A stretch of DNA of 37,816 nucleotides from Allobosea sp. Root483D1. Lineage in GTDB: Bacteria > Pseudomonadota > Alphaproteobacteria > Rhizobiales > Beijerinckiaceae. The number at the start of each line of letters is the position of its first letter. Positions within the stretch are counted from its first letter, which is position 1. Positions 1-9,115 of the stretch are shown in pieces. The notes under the pieces are model-generated. The model saw only the letters and a program-made list of their open reading frames with translations. It was not told the DNA's origin and ran no database searches. Location: the NCBI RefSeq assembly GCF_001429505.1, contig NZ_LMJW01000020.1, positions 53,610 to 91,425 of the forward strand, read 5' to 3'. A program made the translations under genes and the position numbers.

Positions 1-78
1 ACGGCGCCGTTGCACCTTTCTGCGGATAGGGCAGGCCCTCATCCCTGCCCTTCTCCCACACGGGAGAAGGGTTCCCCG
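1..78. repeat. Interspersed palindromic repeat, hairpin-A half
   Basis: The window opens inside a composite repeat. GGGCAGG (29-35) pairs with CCTGCCC (44-50), and CCCTTCTCCC (48-57) pairs with GGGAGAAGGG (62-71) around a 4-base loop. Bases 23-70 are identical over 48 bases to the reverse complement of 30911-30958. The 18-36 stretch also matches the last bases of the window with one or two differences. Bases about 85-132 look like a degenerate piece of a second repeat family (compare 4392-4500). No gene is seen in 1-154. Confidence 0.8.
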
Positions 79-154
79 CGCGTCATCCGCGCAAGACGTG
101 GATGCTTGACACAGGGCTGAGCATGACGGGTGTGCCTTTGCCGGAGATCTGACT

Positions 155-2170
155 ATGAGTGTACGGGTCCGTGTGACGTTTGGGGATGTTATGGCGCAGC
201 TTTTTAAGCCTGATATGCCGGCGGTGCTGGAACGTACCCACCTTGCAGGCCACGCCGATGCGTTCCTGCTGCCTGTCTATGAGGCGGGATCGAATGCGAT
301 CCACTCTTTGCTGGACATTCACGGTGGCGCGAAGATCGCCGCCGAAGGCAAACTGGTGTTCTCGTTTTCGCTAGGCACAACACCGGAGGAGTTCACCGTT
401 ACGATCTCGGACAACGGCTGCGGTCTCGACGACTCAAACTACAAAGCTTTCCTCACACCTTTCACCGGTCACAAACTCAAGCGAGGCGGCAAGGGTTTTG
501 GGCGCTTCGTAGCCTTCAAGGTGTTTAATGACATTCTGTACCGCTCGAAATCGAAGGGGCCAAACGGCTCGATTGTCACGCGCAATTTCAAGTTCGATGT
601 CTATGCCGACGAAGAGATAATCGATTTAATCGGCGGTACTGGGCCGGAGTTCGATACGGGCTGTGCAGTCACTTTCAAGCAGATCAAGCCTTCCTATCAT
701 AAGAAGTGGGCAGAGCTGAATGCCGAGAGGATTCTGAATCATCTCTCCAGCAATTTCCTGACCTACCTCGTGGACGGCCGTATGCCGGACACAAGAGTCT
801 TTATTGGCGCAGAGGAGTTCGATTTACGTTCGCATTTTGCGAGCGTCTTTAGCCATGAAAAGACGCACGAGTTCCCTGTCGAACTCAGGGACACGTCCTA
901 TCAATTCAAATGTGATGTCTCACGCGTCGCGCGGGGGAAGCCGTTCGCCCGTCATGCTCTGATGTTCTTTGCCGATAACCGGTTGCTCGGCGCGGGTCGT
1001 GCCATCGAGAACAAACTTGGCAAATCGGCATTTCAGAAATCAGACGGCAGTGAGTATGTGGTAATAGCGAGCCTGTCCGGCGAATTCTTCGACGAAAACG
1101 CAAACCAAGCGCGCACCTCGCTTGAGGCAAGCGACGATGAAATTCTGGAAATCGTCGATAAGGCCTGCCAAGCGATTTTGGCTACGGAAAGCGAGCAGCA
1201 TGATAAGATCAAGAAGGATCAGCGCGACGAAGTTGTTCAGCTGATCGCGCGGCATCCTCTGTTGCGATATGGGCTTAGCGGAACAACGATTGCCGATTAC
1301 GTAAAGTCAAAGCCTAACAACTGGCGACAAGAGAATTTTGTTTCGGATCTTGCTGTCCAGCGCCTACGCGAGGAGAGGCGTTGGACGAGCTTTGTGCAAA
1401 CCACCATCGCGAACAAGGAGCTTTTTGCGCAGCGTAAGGCGCAGCTATTGCAGCGCGTCTCTGATACCTATCGTGACGCACTCGCTGAATACATTGTGCA
1501 TCGCAAAGCGGTTATCGAGGTCGCCGATCAGCTTCGAGGGGCAGATGATGCGGGCGCGATGACACGCGAAGACGCATTCCATCAGCTAATGTTTCCGCGC
1601 CTTACAGATTCGGCGACAACCAAGTATTTCCAGCACAATCTCTGGCTGCTCGACGAGCGTCTAGCGTTCGTGTCTTACATATCGAGCGACCGCACCCTGC
1701 ACGGCGGACGACGCCAGATGGGCGACAAAGTCACTGACGTCGCCTTTTACGATGAGTGCTATGTGGCCGGCGGCCAAGGTAACACCTCTGTAGTGATCGT
1801 TGAGTTCAAGCGACCGGGACGTGACGATTACAGTTTCGGGCGCGAGGGTCAGGACCCAATCAAGCAGATTCATGATACGGTCGAATTCATCCGCGAACGT
1901 AAATCATTCGTGACGACGAACGGTAAGACGATCGACATACCATCCTCAACTCCCATCACGGCAATCATCGTTGCAGACATGGAGCCTACGCTTCGCAATT
2001 TGGCGCGGCGATACGATTTTAATGAGACTTGGGACAAAAAAGGTCTTTTTAAATATCATGAAGATTTCGACGTTTTCATCGAAATATTCGGTTTCGACAA
2101 GCTGATCTCTGATGCCGAGAAGCGCAATGCGGCATTCTTTGAGATATTGTTGAACGACATAGGAAGTTAA
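155..2170 (+). CDS. GHKL (HSP90/MutL-type) ATPase with C-terminal PD-(D/E)XK-like region; candidate defence protein
   Basis: 671 residues. The N-terminal third carries a GHKL ATP-binding fold: E43..N47 in the N-box, DNGCG at 86-90, and a glycine lid GGKGFGR at 111-117. A helical, charged middle (about 325-465) follows. The last 200 residues look like a restriction-endonuclease fold: D528 after a GDK turn, then E550-F-K552 at the end of a hydrophobic strand and Q571 in a following helix. A NLWLLDERL motif (495-503) precedes it. GHKL plus nuclease is a known theme in restriction and phage-defence proteins, so defence is an inference. No methyltransferase or partner gene is adjacent. The start has GGAG 8 bases upstream; an in-frame ATG at 191 is an alternative. 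Three 60-base lines counted by hand give 45-52% GC against 70% for a line of aceB, suggesting horizontal acquisition. Confidence 0.8.
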   Translation: MSVRVRVTFGDVMAQLFKPDMPAVLERTHLAGHADAFLLPVYEAGSNAIHSLLDIHGGAKIAAEGKLVFSFSLGTTPEEFTVTISDNGCGLDDSNYKAFLTPFTGHKLKRGGKGFGRFVAFKVFNDILYRSKSKGPNGSIVTRNFKFDVYADEEIIDLIGGTGPEFDTGCAVTFKQIKPSYHKKWAELNAERILNHLSSNFLTYLVDGRMPDTRVFIGAEEFDLRSHFASVFSHEKTHEFPVELRDTSYQFKCDVSRVARGKPFARHALMFFADNRLLGAGRAIENKLGKSAFQKSDGSEYVVIASLSGEFFDENANQARTSLEASDDEILEIVDKACQAILATESEQHDKIKKDQRDEVVQLIARHPLLRYGLSGTTIADYVKSKPNNWRQENFVSDLAVQRLREERRWTSFVQTTIANKELFAQRKAQLLQRVSDTYRDALAEYIVHRKAVIEVADQLRGADDAGAMTREDAFHQLMFPRLTDSATTKYFQHNLWLLDERLAFVSYISSDRTLHGGRRQMGDKVTDVAFYDECYVAGGQGNTSVVIVEFKRPGRDDYSFGREGQDPIKQIHDTVEFIRERKSFVTTNGKTIDIPSSTPITAIIVADMEPTLRNLARRYDFNETWDKKGLFKYHEDFDVFIEIFGFDKLISDAEKRNAAFFEILLNDIGS

Positions 2171-2251
2171 TTAGATTTGGCTATGCGGGAACTCGAACGG
2201 GGCGGGAGGTTCGAATGCTAAAGGTTTCCCGGAGCCGCAAATAGTGGCAGA

Positions 2252-2269
2252 CGCCGCCGCGAGGCGGCG
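2252..2269. terminator. GC-rich hairpin between convergent genes
   Basis: CGCCGCC (2252-2258) and GGCGGCG (2263-2269) form a perfect 7-bp stem with a GCGA tetraloop. It sits between the convergent GHKL gene and aceB, where a bidirectional terminator is expected. The following T content is weak (CCTTGTATCG), so classic intrinsic termination is only plausible. Confidence 0.45.
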
Positions 2270-2292
2270 CCTTGTATCGTCAGAACCTCAAC

Positions 2293-3900
<1,608 letters not shown>

Positions 3901-3974
3901 GGCTCTTCTCTCTCACCTACATCAGGTGAACCCAGTATGGCCCGGCATGATTTTATCTGGAATGGCAGAGAAAG

Positions 3975-3987
3975 TCAGATGATCTGA
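3975..3987. promoter_or_regulatory. 13-base perfect dyad upstream of aceB
   Basis: TCAGAT-G-ATCTGA is a perfect odd-centred palindrome in the 195-base region between divergent aceB and the SH3-protein gene, about 75 bases from the aceB start. It fits a dimeric repressor or activator site, but I cannot assign it to a known regulator and a single copy could be chance. Confidence 0.3.
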
Positions 3988-4095
3988 TCCAAAAGAGAAA
4001 CAATCGAATTTCGAAGCGAAATCGGCCCTGAGTCCGCCATTGCACTGGCGTGTCACGGCGCGGGGCGTGCCGGTTGACGATCAGGGGATTTGTTC

Positions 4096-4383
4096 ATGAC
4101 CGCCACCCGCCTCGGCCTTTTGACCGCCGCGCTTGCAACCTGCCTGCTGTCCACGCCGGCCTTCGCCCAGAACCGCTGTGCTGTCACCGACCCGACCGGC
4201 ACGCCGCTCAACATCCGCGAGACGCCCAATGGCGAGATCATCGGCCGTGTCAGCAACGGCGCCGGCATCAGGGTGATGAACACCTCCTTCGACGAGCGCG
4301 GCCGGCCCTGGGCCCTGATCAGCCCGCGCGGCCGCAACCATGTGGTCGGCTGGGTCTACCGGGAATTCGTGTCCTGTTATTGA
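4096..4383 (+). CDS. Small secreted SH3-domain protein
   Basis: 95 residues from the ATG at 4096, which has GGGGA 7 bases upstream; a TTG six bases earlier is less likely. A signal peptide is clear: a hydrophobic stretch LGLLTAALATCLL, then STPAFA before QNRC, with likely cleavage after AFA at residue 24. The mature protein is a single bacterial SH3 domain: DPTGTPLNIRETPNGEIIGRV matches the usual LNVRsgPs-type signature, ending in GWVYREFVSCY. Cysteines near both ends of the mature chain could form a disulfide. Such proteins act in the periplasm, often on cell-wall peptides; the exact role is unknown. It is monocistronic and followed by an interspersed repeat. Confidence 0.85.
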   Translation: MTATRLGLLTAALATCLLSTPAFAQNRCAVTDPTGTPLNIRETPNGEIIGRVSNGAGIRVMNTSFDERGRPWALISPRGRNHVVGWVYREFVSCY

Positions 4384-4391
4384 GGCAACGG

Positions 4392-4500
4392 CGTCATGCT
4401 GGGGCTTGACCCGAGCATCTCAGGCCGGAGAAGCCTCCATCAGCGCCATCTCGTCCTGAGATTCCCGGGTCTGCGCTGCGCTTCGGCCGAGAATGACGCG
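4392..4500. repeat. Interspersed palindromic repeat, family 2, copy 1
   Basis: A roughly 105-base element beginning CGTCATGCT and ending GAGAATGACGC, containing GGGCTTGACCCGAGCATC near one end and CCTGAGATTC in the second half. The same element occurs inverted at 26326-26433 with scattered differences. Its outer ends are mutually complementary (GTCAT...ATGAC). It sits between a plus-strand gene and a minus-strand operon that converge on it, a typical place for REP-like elements. Confidence 0.75.
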
Positions 4501-4505
4501 CGGGG

Positions 4506-5108
4506 TCAGCCCCCCGCCAACTCGACGAACCGCGCCAAGAACGCCGCCTGCGCTTCCTCCGTCGCCTGCGGCTCGAGCAGCGCCAGCACCTCGCGCGGCA
4601 GCGCCTGTGGACGACCGAAGAAGCGTAGCGCTTCCTCGCGCTCGAAGCCGGCGAGCTCGGTCGCCTCGAGGAAGGCCGCGATCTTGTCGGCGTCCTTGGT
4701 CTTGCGCTTGACGATCGCCGGCGTCACGGCCGGCAAGCCGAAGCGCAGATGGATCGCCGCCAGCAGGCGCAGTTCGACGCCCTTGTAGGCATCGCCCATC
4801 ACCGCCTTGAACGGCGAGATCATGTCGCCGATGACGTATTCCGGCGCATCGTGCAGCAGTGCCATCAGCCGCCAGTCGCGCGGCCAGTCGGGATTGAGAT
4901 GACCGGCGATCGCCTCGACCAGGAGGCTATGCTGCGCCACCGAGAAGGAATGGGCGCCGCGCGTCTGGCCGTTCCAGCGGGCGACGCGGGCGAGACCATG
5001 CGCGATGTCCTCGATCTCGACATCGAGCGGGGAGGGATCGAGCAGATCGAGCCGCCGGCCCGAGAGCATGCGCTGCCAGGCGCGTGGCGGGGCAGGAGGT
5101 TTCGCCAT
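4506..5108 (-). CDS. HD-domain hydrolase, YfbR-like (possible 5'-deoxynucleotidase)
   Basis: 200 residues. HD metal-binding motif: H60 (VAQHS), H86-D87 (LMALLHDAPEY), and D139/D141 (KTKDADK), with E90 and D95 nearby as in the YfbR-type 5'-nucleotidases, which remove phosphate from deoxynucleoside monophosphates. That activity is inferred from the family. The ATG overlaps the tag stop codon as TGATG, so translation is coupled to the DNA-repair glycosylase upstream. The pairing suggests nucleotide or DNA-damage housekeeping. A longer open frame runs upstream through tag but has no family content. Confidence 0.85.
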   Translation of the reverse strand: MAKPPAPPRAWQRMLSGRRLDLLDPSPLDVEIEDIAHGLARVARWNGQTRGAHSFSVAQHSLLVEAIAGHLNPDWPRDWRLMALLHDAPEYVIGDMISPFKAVMGDAYKGVELRLLAAIHLRFGLPAVTPAIVKRKTKDADKIAAFLEATELAGFEREEALRFFGRPQALPREVLALLEPQATEEAQAAFLARFVELAGG

Positions 5109-5731
5109 CAGGCGGCGGGGCGGGCATCGCGGGCGAGCGCCGCGCATTCCTGCCAGCGGAAGCAGCCGGTCAGGTGGTCGTTGACCATGCCGCAGGCCTG
5201 CATCACCGCATAGACGATGGTCGGGCCGCAGAAGGTGAAGCCGGCGGCCTTGAGTTCCTTGGAGATCGCCTTCGACACCGCGGTCTCGGCCGGAACGTCC
5301 TCGTGGGTGAGGAAGCTGTTCTGGATCACCCGCCCGTCGAGATGCTTCCAGAGGAAATCGTTGAAGGGCCCCTTCTCGCTGAGCCTGAGATAGGCCTGCG
5401 CGTTGCGGATCGTGCCCTCGATCTTGCCGCGATGGCGGACGATGCCGGCATCGTCCAGGAGCCGCTGGACATCGGCCTCGCCGAAGCGGGCGACCGTCTC
5501 GGGCTCGAAACCCGCGAAGCCGGTGCGGAAGGCGTCGCGCTTCCTCAGGATGGTGATCCAGGACAGGCCGGCCTGGAAGCCGTCGAGCATCAGCTTTTCC
5601 CAGAGCGTGCGGGAATCGTATTCCGGCACGCCCCATTCGGTGTCGTGATAGGCGAGATAGAGCGGATCGCTCCCCGGCCAGATGCAGCGATACTTGCCGT
5701 CCGGCCCCTCGACCGCCTCACGCCCGCTCAT
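5108..5731 (-). CDS. tag: DNA-3-methyladenine glycosylase I
   Basis: 207 residues. It excises 3-methyladenine from alkylated DNA. The family pattern is complete: zinc ligands C16 (YRCIW), H29 (AYHDTEWG), H186 and C190 (NDHLTGC), and IVRHRGKIEGTIRNAQAYL at 97-115. In E. coli Tag the catalytic-pocket acidic residue lies in LEGQQAGLSW; here the matching stretch is LDGFQAGLSW with D50, a conservative E-to-D change. It is the middle gene of ygfZ-tag-HD: its ATG overlaps the ygfZ stop (ATGA) and its stop overlaps the next start. Confidence 0.96.
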   Translation of the reverse strand: MSGREAVEGPDGKYRCIWPGSDPLYLAYHDTEWGVPEYDSRTLWEKLMLDGFQAGLSWITILRKRDAFRTGFAGFEPETVARFGEADVQRLLDDAGIVRHRGKIEGTIRNAQAYLRLSEKGPFNDFLWKHLDGRVIQNSFLTHEDVPAETAVSKAISKELKAAGFTFCGPTIVYAVMQACGMVNDHLTGCFRWQECAALARDARPAA

Positions 5732-6615
5732 GCCGCTGCTCCGAAGTCTGGCTCGCCCGGAAAAGAAAAGCGGATGAAGGACGGCTTTTGCGCCAGCGTG
5801 AAATCGAGGCCGCCAGCGTCCAGCGCGTGACCGGCAGCAAGCGCATCCGCCACCCGGTCGAGCCGGAGTAAAGCAAGGCCGCGGCCGTTGGCGCAGGAGC
5901 CGACGCGCCCGAGCAGCTTGCCGCCGGCGCTGGCCTCGACGCCGTCGTCCGGCTTGATCCCCTCGCTGAAGACGATCGGCACGACGCGCGAGCGGGCGGT
6001 GCCGCGGTGCTGCATGCGCGAGACGACCTCCTGGCCGATATAGCAGCCCTTCTTGAAGGAGACGCCGCCGAGCTGGTCGAACAGCGCCTCGTGCGGGAAG
6101 GTGTCGCCATAGATGAAGTCGCGGCCGCCATCGGGGATGCCGAGGCCGATGCGATGGGCGTGGTACTCGTCCAGGCTGGCATCCACGAGCTCGTCGGCGC
6201 CATCGAGATCGACGATGGCACGCTCGCCGAGCTCGACCAGGCGCGGATCGGCATAGACCAGCCCGGCATCGGCCGGCAGCTTGCCGCCATCGGTCGCGGC
6301 GAGCACGGCCACCGTCCGGCTGAGATCATCGAGCGTGACCTTGGCGCGCAGCTTGTAGAGCTTCAGCTTCTTCATCAGGTCGGCGGTCTGGAGCAGGGGT
6401 GTATCGAGCAGGAAGCCGCCGCCTTCATCATCAGGCACGGCGACAATCATAAAATCGCCGATGATCTTGCCTTGCGGTGTCAGCAGCCCGCCATAGCCGG
6501 CGCGCTCGGCCGTGACGGTCTCCATCGCGTTGGTGACGATGTTCTCAAGGAAATCGCGGGCGTCGTCGCCGCTGACGCGGATGACGCCGCGGTCGACCAG
6601 TCTGGTTGCCGGCAT
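5728..6615 (-). CDS. ygfZ: Folate-binding YgfZ/CAF17-type protein for Fe-S cluster assembly
   Basis: 295 residues. It carries the family hallmark KGCYIGQE (189-196), whose cysteine is essential in E. coli YgfZ, inside a GcvT-like fold. YgfZ proteins bind tetrahydrofolate and support the activity of some Fe-S enzymes. The C-terminus holds the usual GRVGSCANGRGLALLRLDR stretch. It is the first gene of the ygfZ-tag-HD operon, with a 4-base overlap to tag. The ATG at 6615 lacks a strong Shine-Dalgarno sequence, but the N-terminus (RLVDRGVIRVSGDDARDFL) fits the family start. Confidence 0.94.
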   Translation of the reverse strand: MPATRLVDRGVIRVSGDDARDFLENIVTNAMETVTAERAGYGGLLTPQGKIIGDFMIVAVPDDEGGGFLLDTPLLQTADLMKKLKLYKLRAKVTLDDLSRTVAVLAATDGGKLPADAGLVYADPRLVELGERAIVDLDGADELVDASLDEYHAHRIGLGIPDGGRDFIYGDTFPHEALFDQLGGVSFKKGCYIGQEVVSRMQHRGTARSRVVPIVFSEGIKPDDGVEASAGGKLLGRVGSCANGRGLALLRLDRVADALAAGHALDAGGLDFTLAQKPSFIRFSFPGEPDFGAAA

Positions 6616-6753
6616 GGTGGGCTCTCTGAGCGATCGCTGTTTCGGCGCGGGCGCCGTTCGCCCCGATAGTTAGGGTGCTTCGGCCCGGGGCTCAACCGAT
6701 GCGACGGCGGAGACAGGAAACGGGTGCCCTACTTTTTTCCGGGCCTCTGACGA

Positions 6754-6796
6754 TTTTTTTTCCGCGAGCTGTCGATCCGGCGATTTGCCGTTCGAC
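6754..6796 (+). promoter_or_regulatory. ECF-type promoter, copy A (before reductase gene)
   Basis: A T8 tract (6754-6761), CC, six bases, then TGTCGA (6770-6775), 17 bases, then CGAC (6793-6796). The same layout recurs at 7562-7602. I recall ECF42-group sigma factors using a TGTCGA -35 and a CGA/TC -10, which matches, and the sigma factor at 9116 is of that group. The -10 lies about 100 bases before the reductase start, implying a long leader. Confidence 0.7.
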
Positions 6797-6897
6797 GTGT
6801 CAGTAAGAAGCAACGGAGGTCGCAGGTCATTGCCGCCTCCGCCCGAGCTTCGGAGACGCGATGCGGGGCGAGCTCCCGCGAGTTCGGGAGACATCAG

Positions 6898-7560
6898 ATG
6901 AGACAAGTCGTTGCAGCCACCTTCGTGTCTCTCGACGGCGTGATGCAGGCACCAGGCGGCCCGCAGGAGGATCCGCAGGGCGGATTCAGCCATGGCGGCT
7001 GGACCTTCCACCACTGGGACGAGGCGATGGGCAAGGTCATGGACAAGGCCTTCGTCGATAAGTTCGACCTGCTGCTCGGCCGCCGGACCTACGACATCTT
7101 CGCGGCGCACTGGCCCTATGCCGGCGATGATCCGATCGCGGTCAAGTTCAACGCGATCACCAAATATGTCGCGACGTCCGAGCCGCAGACACTGACCTGG
7201 CAGAACACCGTCGCGCTGCATGGCGATCCCGCCGCGGAAGTCGCGGCGCTGAAGCGCCAGGACGGGCCGAAGCTCCTGCTGCAAGGTTCGAGCGAGCTGA
7301 TCCAGGCGCTGCTGGCGAAGGATCTGATCGACGAGATCACGCTGCTGACCTTCCCGGTCGTGCTCGGCAAGGGCAAGCGCCTGTTCGGCGCGGGCGCCAT
7401 GCCCGCCGCGTTCAAGCTCGTCGAGAGCAGCGCCTCGAGCACCGGTGTGCTCATGGCGACCTATCGCCGCGAGGGCGAGGTCACCACCGGCTCGTTCGAA
7501 TTCGCGGAGCCCAGTGCCGCCGAAATCGCCCGCCGCGAAAAATATGCGGCCAGGAGCTGA
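6898..7560 (+). CDS. RibD C-terminal / dihydrofolate-reductase-like reductase
   Basis: 220 residues. It starts MRQVVAATFVSLDGVMQAPGG, the typical beginning of the DHFR-like RibD_C family, and contains LLLGRRTYDIFAAHWP (58-73), GPKLLLQGSSELIQALL and LIDEITLLTFPVVLGKGKRLFG. These are NAD(P)H-binding reductases usually without known substrates; it is unlikely to be the housekeeping FolA or RibD. The gene follows one copy of the putative ECF promoter and precedes three YciI genes and the sigma factor, so it is probably part of that regulon. The start is placed at the ATG 6 bases after a GGGAGACAT sequence. Confidence 0.9.
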   Translation: MRQVVAATFVSLDGVMQAPGGPQEDPQGGFSHGGWTFHHWDEAMGKVMDKAFVDKFDLLLGRRTYDIFAAHWPYAGDDPIAVKFNAITKYVATSEPQTLTWQNTVALHGDPAAEVAALKRQDGPKLLLQGSSELIQALLAKDLIDEITLLTFPVVLGKGKRLFGAGAMPAAFKLVESSASSTGVLMATYRREGEVTTGSFEFAEPSAAEIARREKYAARS

Positions 7561-7561
7561 A

Positions 7562-7602
7562 TTTTTTCCAGAGCCTCTCGATCGGGGCGTTCCTCGTTCG
7601 AC
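7562..7602 (+). promoter_or_regulatory. ECF-type promoter, copy B (before yciI operon)
   Basis: A T6 tract (7562-7567), CC, six bases, TCTCGA (7576-7581), 17 bases, CGAC (7599-7602). Every spacing equals copy A at 6754-6796, and CGTTCGACGTG is identical at the -10 end. The start of the first yciI gene is about 73 bases downstream. No third copy is seen before the later yciI genes or the sigma gene, so these probably form one transcript including the sigma gene, giving positive autoregulation. Confidence 0.7.
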
Positions 7603-7675
7603 GTGATGACAGAGGGCGGGAATTTTCCTGCTCCGTACCGAAGCCAAGCCAACCCCGACAGACAGGAGAAGACCG

Positions 7676-8098
7676 ATGCGCGTGATGGTTCTGGTCAAGG
7701 CCGACAAGGACACTGAAGCCGGCGTGATGCCGAGCGAGGAGATCCTCGCCCAGATGGGCGCCTATAACGAGGAACTGGTGAAGGCCGGTGTGATGCTGGC
7801 GGGCGATGGGCTGCATCCGAGCTCGAAGGGGTTGCGCATGCGCTTCCAAGGCTCGCAGCGGACGATCATCGACGGCCCCTTCGCCGAAACCAAGGAGCTG
7901 CTCTGCGGCTTCTGGATCTGGCAGGTCCGCTCCTTCGACGAGGCGGTCGAATGGCTGAAGCGCGCCCCCTTCGACGGCGGCACCGAGATCGAGATGCGCC
8001 CGATCTTCGAGATGGAGGATTTCGGCGAGGCACTGACGCCGGAGCTGCGCGAGCAGGAGGAGCGCTTGCGCGCCGAAACGGCGAAGCGCGCCGGCTGA
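7676..8098 (+). CDS. YciI/DGPF-family protein, copy 1
   Basis: 140 residues of a single YCII-related (DGPF) domain. The signature DGPFAETKELLCGFWIWQVRS sits in the middle, preceded by a ferredoxin-like MRVMVLVKADKDTEAG start. The biochemical role of DGPF proteins is not established; they are regularly encoded beside ECF sigma factors of the ECF41/42 type. About 85-90% identical by eye to the next gene, including the identical GGAGAAGACCG ribosome site, so the two arose by tandem duplication. Confidence 0.93.
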   Translation: MRVMVLVKADKDTEAGVMPSEEILAQMGAYNEELVKAGVMLAGDGLHPSSKGLRMRFQGSQRTIIDGPFAETKELLCGFWIWQVRSFDEAVEWLKRAPFDGGTEIEMRPIFEMEDFGEALTPELREQEERLRAETAKRAG

Positions 8099-8177
8099 CG
8101 TTCCGATCCAGGCAAACCGAACCGAAACGGACGGCGCGAGGCATCGCCTCCGCCCTTCCACTTCAAGGAGAAGACCG

Positions 8178-8600
8178 ATGCGCGTGATGGTTCTGGTCAA
8201 GGCCAGCAAGGACAGCGAAGCCGGCGTGATGCCGAACGAAGACCTCTTCACCCAGATGGGCGCCTACAATGAGGAGCTGGTGAAGGCCGGTGTGATGCTG
8301 GCGATGGACGGGCTGCATCCGAGCTCGAAGGGGCTGCGCATGCGCTTTTCGGGCTCGCAGCGGACGGTTCTCGACGGCCCCTTCGCCGAGACCAAGGAAC
8401 TGCTCGCCGGCTTCTGGATCTGGCAGGTCCGCTCCTTCGACGAGGCAGTCGAGTGGCTGAAGCGCGCGCCCTTCGACGGCGGCACCGAGATCGAGCTGCG
8501 CCCGATCTTCGAGATGGAGGATTTCGGTGAGGCGCTGACGCCGGAGCTGCGCGAGCAGGAAGAGCGCCTGCGTGCCGAGACGGCGAAGCGCGCCGGCTGA
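8178..8600 (+). CDS. YciI/DGPF-family protein, copy 2
   Basis: 140 residues, nearly the same protein as the copy at 7676: same length, same DGPFAETKELL core and an identical last 25 residues. Differences cluster in 10-30 (KASKDSEAGVMPNEDLFTQ) and around the core. The 79-base gap before it has no recognisable ECF promoter, so it probably relies on the promoter at 7562-7602. The ribosome site is again GGAGAAGACCG before the ATG. Confidence 0.93.
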   Translation: MRVMVLVKASKDSEAGVMPNEDLFTQMGAYNEELVKAGVMLAMDGLHPSSKGLRMRFSGSQRTVLDGPFAETKELLAGFWIWQVRSFDEAVEWLKRAPFDGGTEIELRPIFEMEDFGEALTPELREQEERLRAETAKRAG

Positions 8601-8646
8601 GCCAGCAGAAGTCCACAAACCCAATCAATCCCAAAGGAGAAGACCG

Positions 8647-9072
8647 ATGCGTTTCATGGTGATGGTCAAGGCGACCAAGGACAGCGAAGCCGGTGCGGCA
8701 CCGACCACGGAATTGGTCGATGCGATGATGGCCTATAATGAGGAACTGGTGAAAGCCGGCATCATGAAGGGCGGCGATGGTCTGCAGCCGAGTTCGAAGG
8801 GCGCGCGCGTGCAGTTCGACGGCGCCAGGCGCGCAGTCGTCGACGGGCCCTTCGCCGAGACCAAGGAGCTGGTCGCGGGCTACTGGATCTGGGAGTGCAA
8901 GTCGCTCGACGAGGCGGTTGCCTGGGTCAAGCGTTGCCCCAACCCGATGCCCGGCCCGTCCGAGATCGAGATCCGCCCGGTCGTCGACTTCGCCGATTTC
9001 GGCGACGCGGTCTCGCCCGAGGCCGATGCGGCCTGGAAGCGCCTCAAGAGCGCGGTCGGTGACAACGGCTGA
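8647..9072 (+). CDS. YciI/DGPF-family protein, copy 3 (diverged)
   Basis: 141 residues, starting at the ATG preceded by AAAGGAGAAGACCG; an upstream in-frame extension overlapping copy 2 is rejected. MRFMVMVKATKDSEAGAAPTTELVDAMMAYNEELVKAGI and DGPFAETKELVAGYWIWECKS show the family. It differs from copies 1 and 2 in the second half (VKRCPNPMPGPSEIEIRPVVDFADFGDAV), so it is an older paralogue and the form more typical of the family. The sigma-factor gene follows after 43 bases. Confidence 0.92.
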   Translation: MRFMVMVKATKDSEAGAAPTTELVDAMMAYNEELVKAGIMKGGDGLQPSSKGARVQFDGARRAVVDGPFAETKELVAGYWIWECKSLDEAVAWVKRCPNPMPGPSEIEIRPVVDFADFGDAVSPEADAAWKRLKSAVGDNG

Positions 9073-9115
9073 GGCGCTTGCCAGCGACGATCGCTGATGG
9101 TGTGTATCGCAACCG

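Noticed and set aside
2180..2225. tRNA-like T-arm (GGTTCGAATGC) after the GHKL gene, a possible att site or tRNA remnant
   Set aside because: No acceptor, D or anticodon arms pair around it and no CCA end; too short to call.
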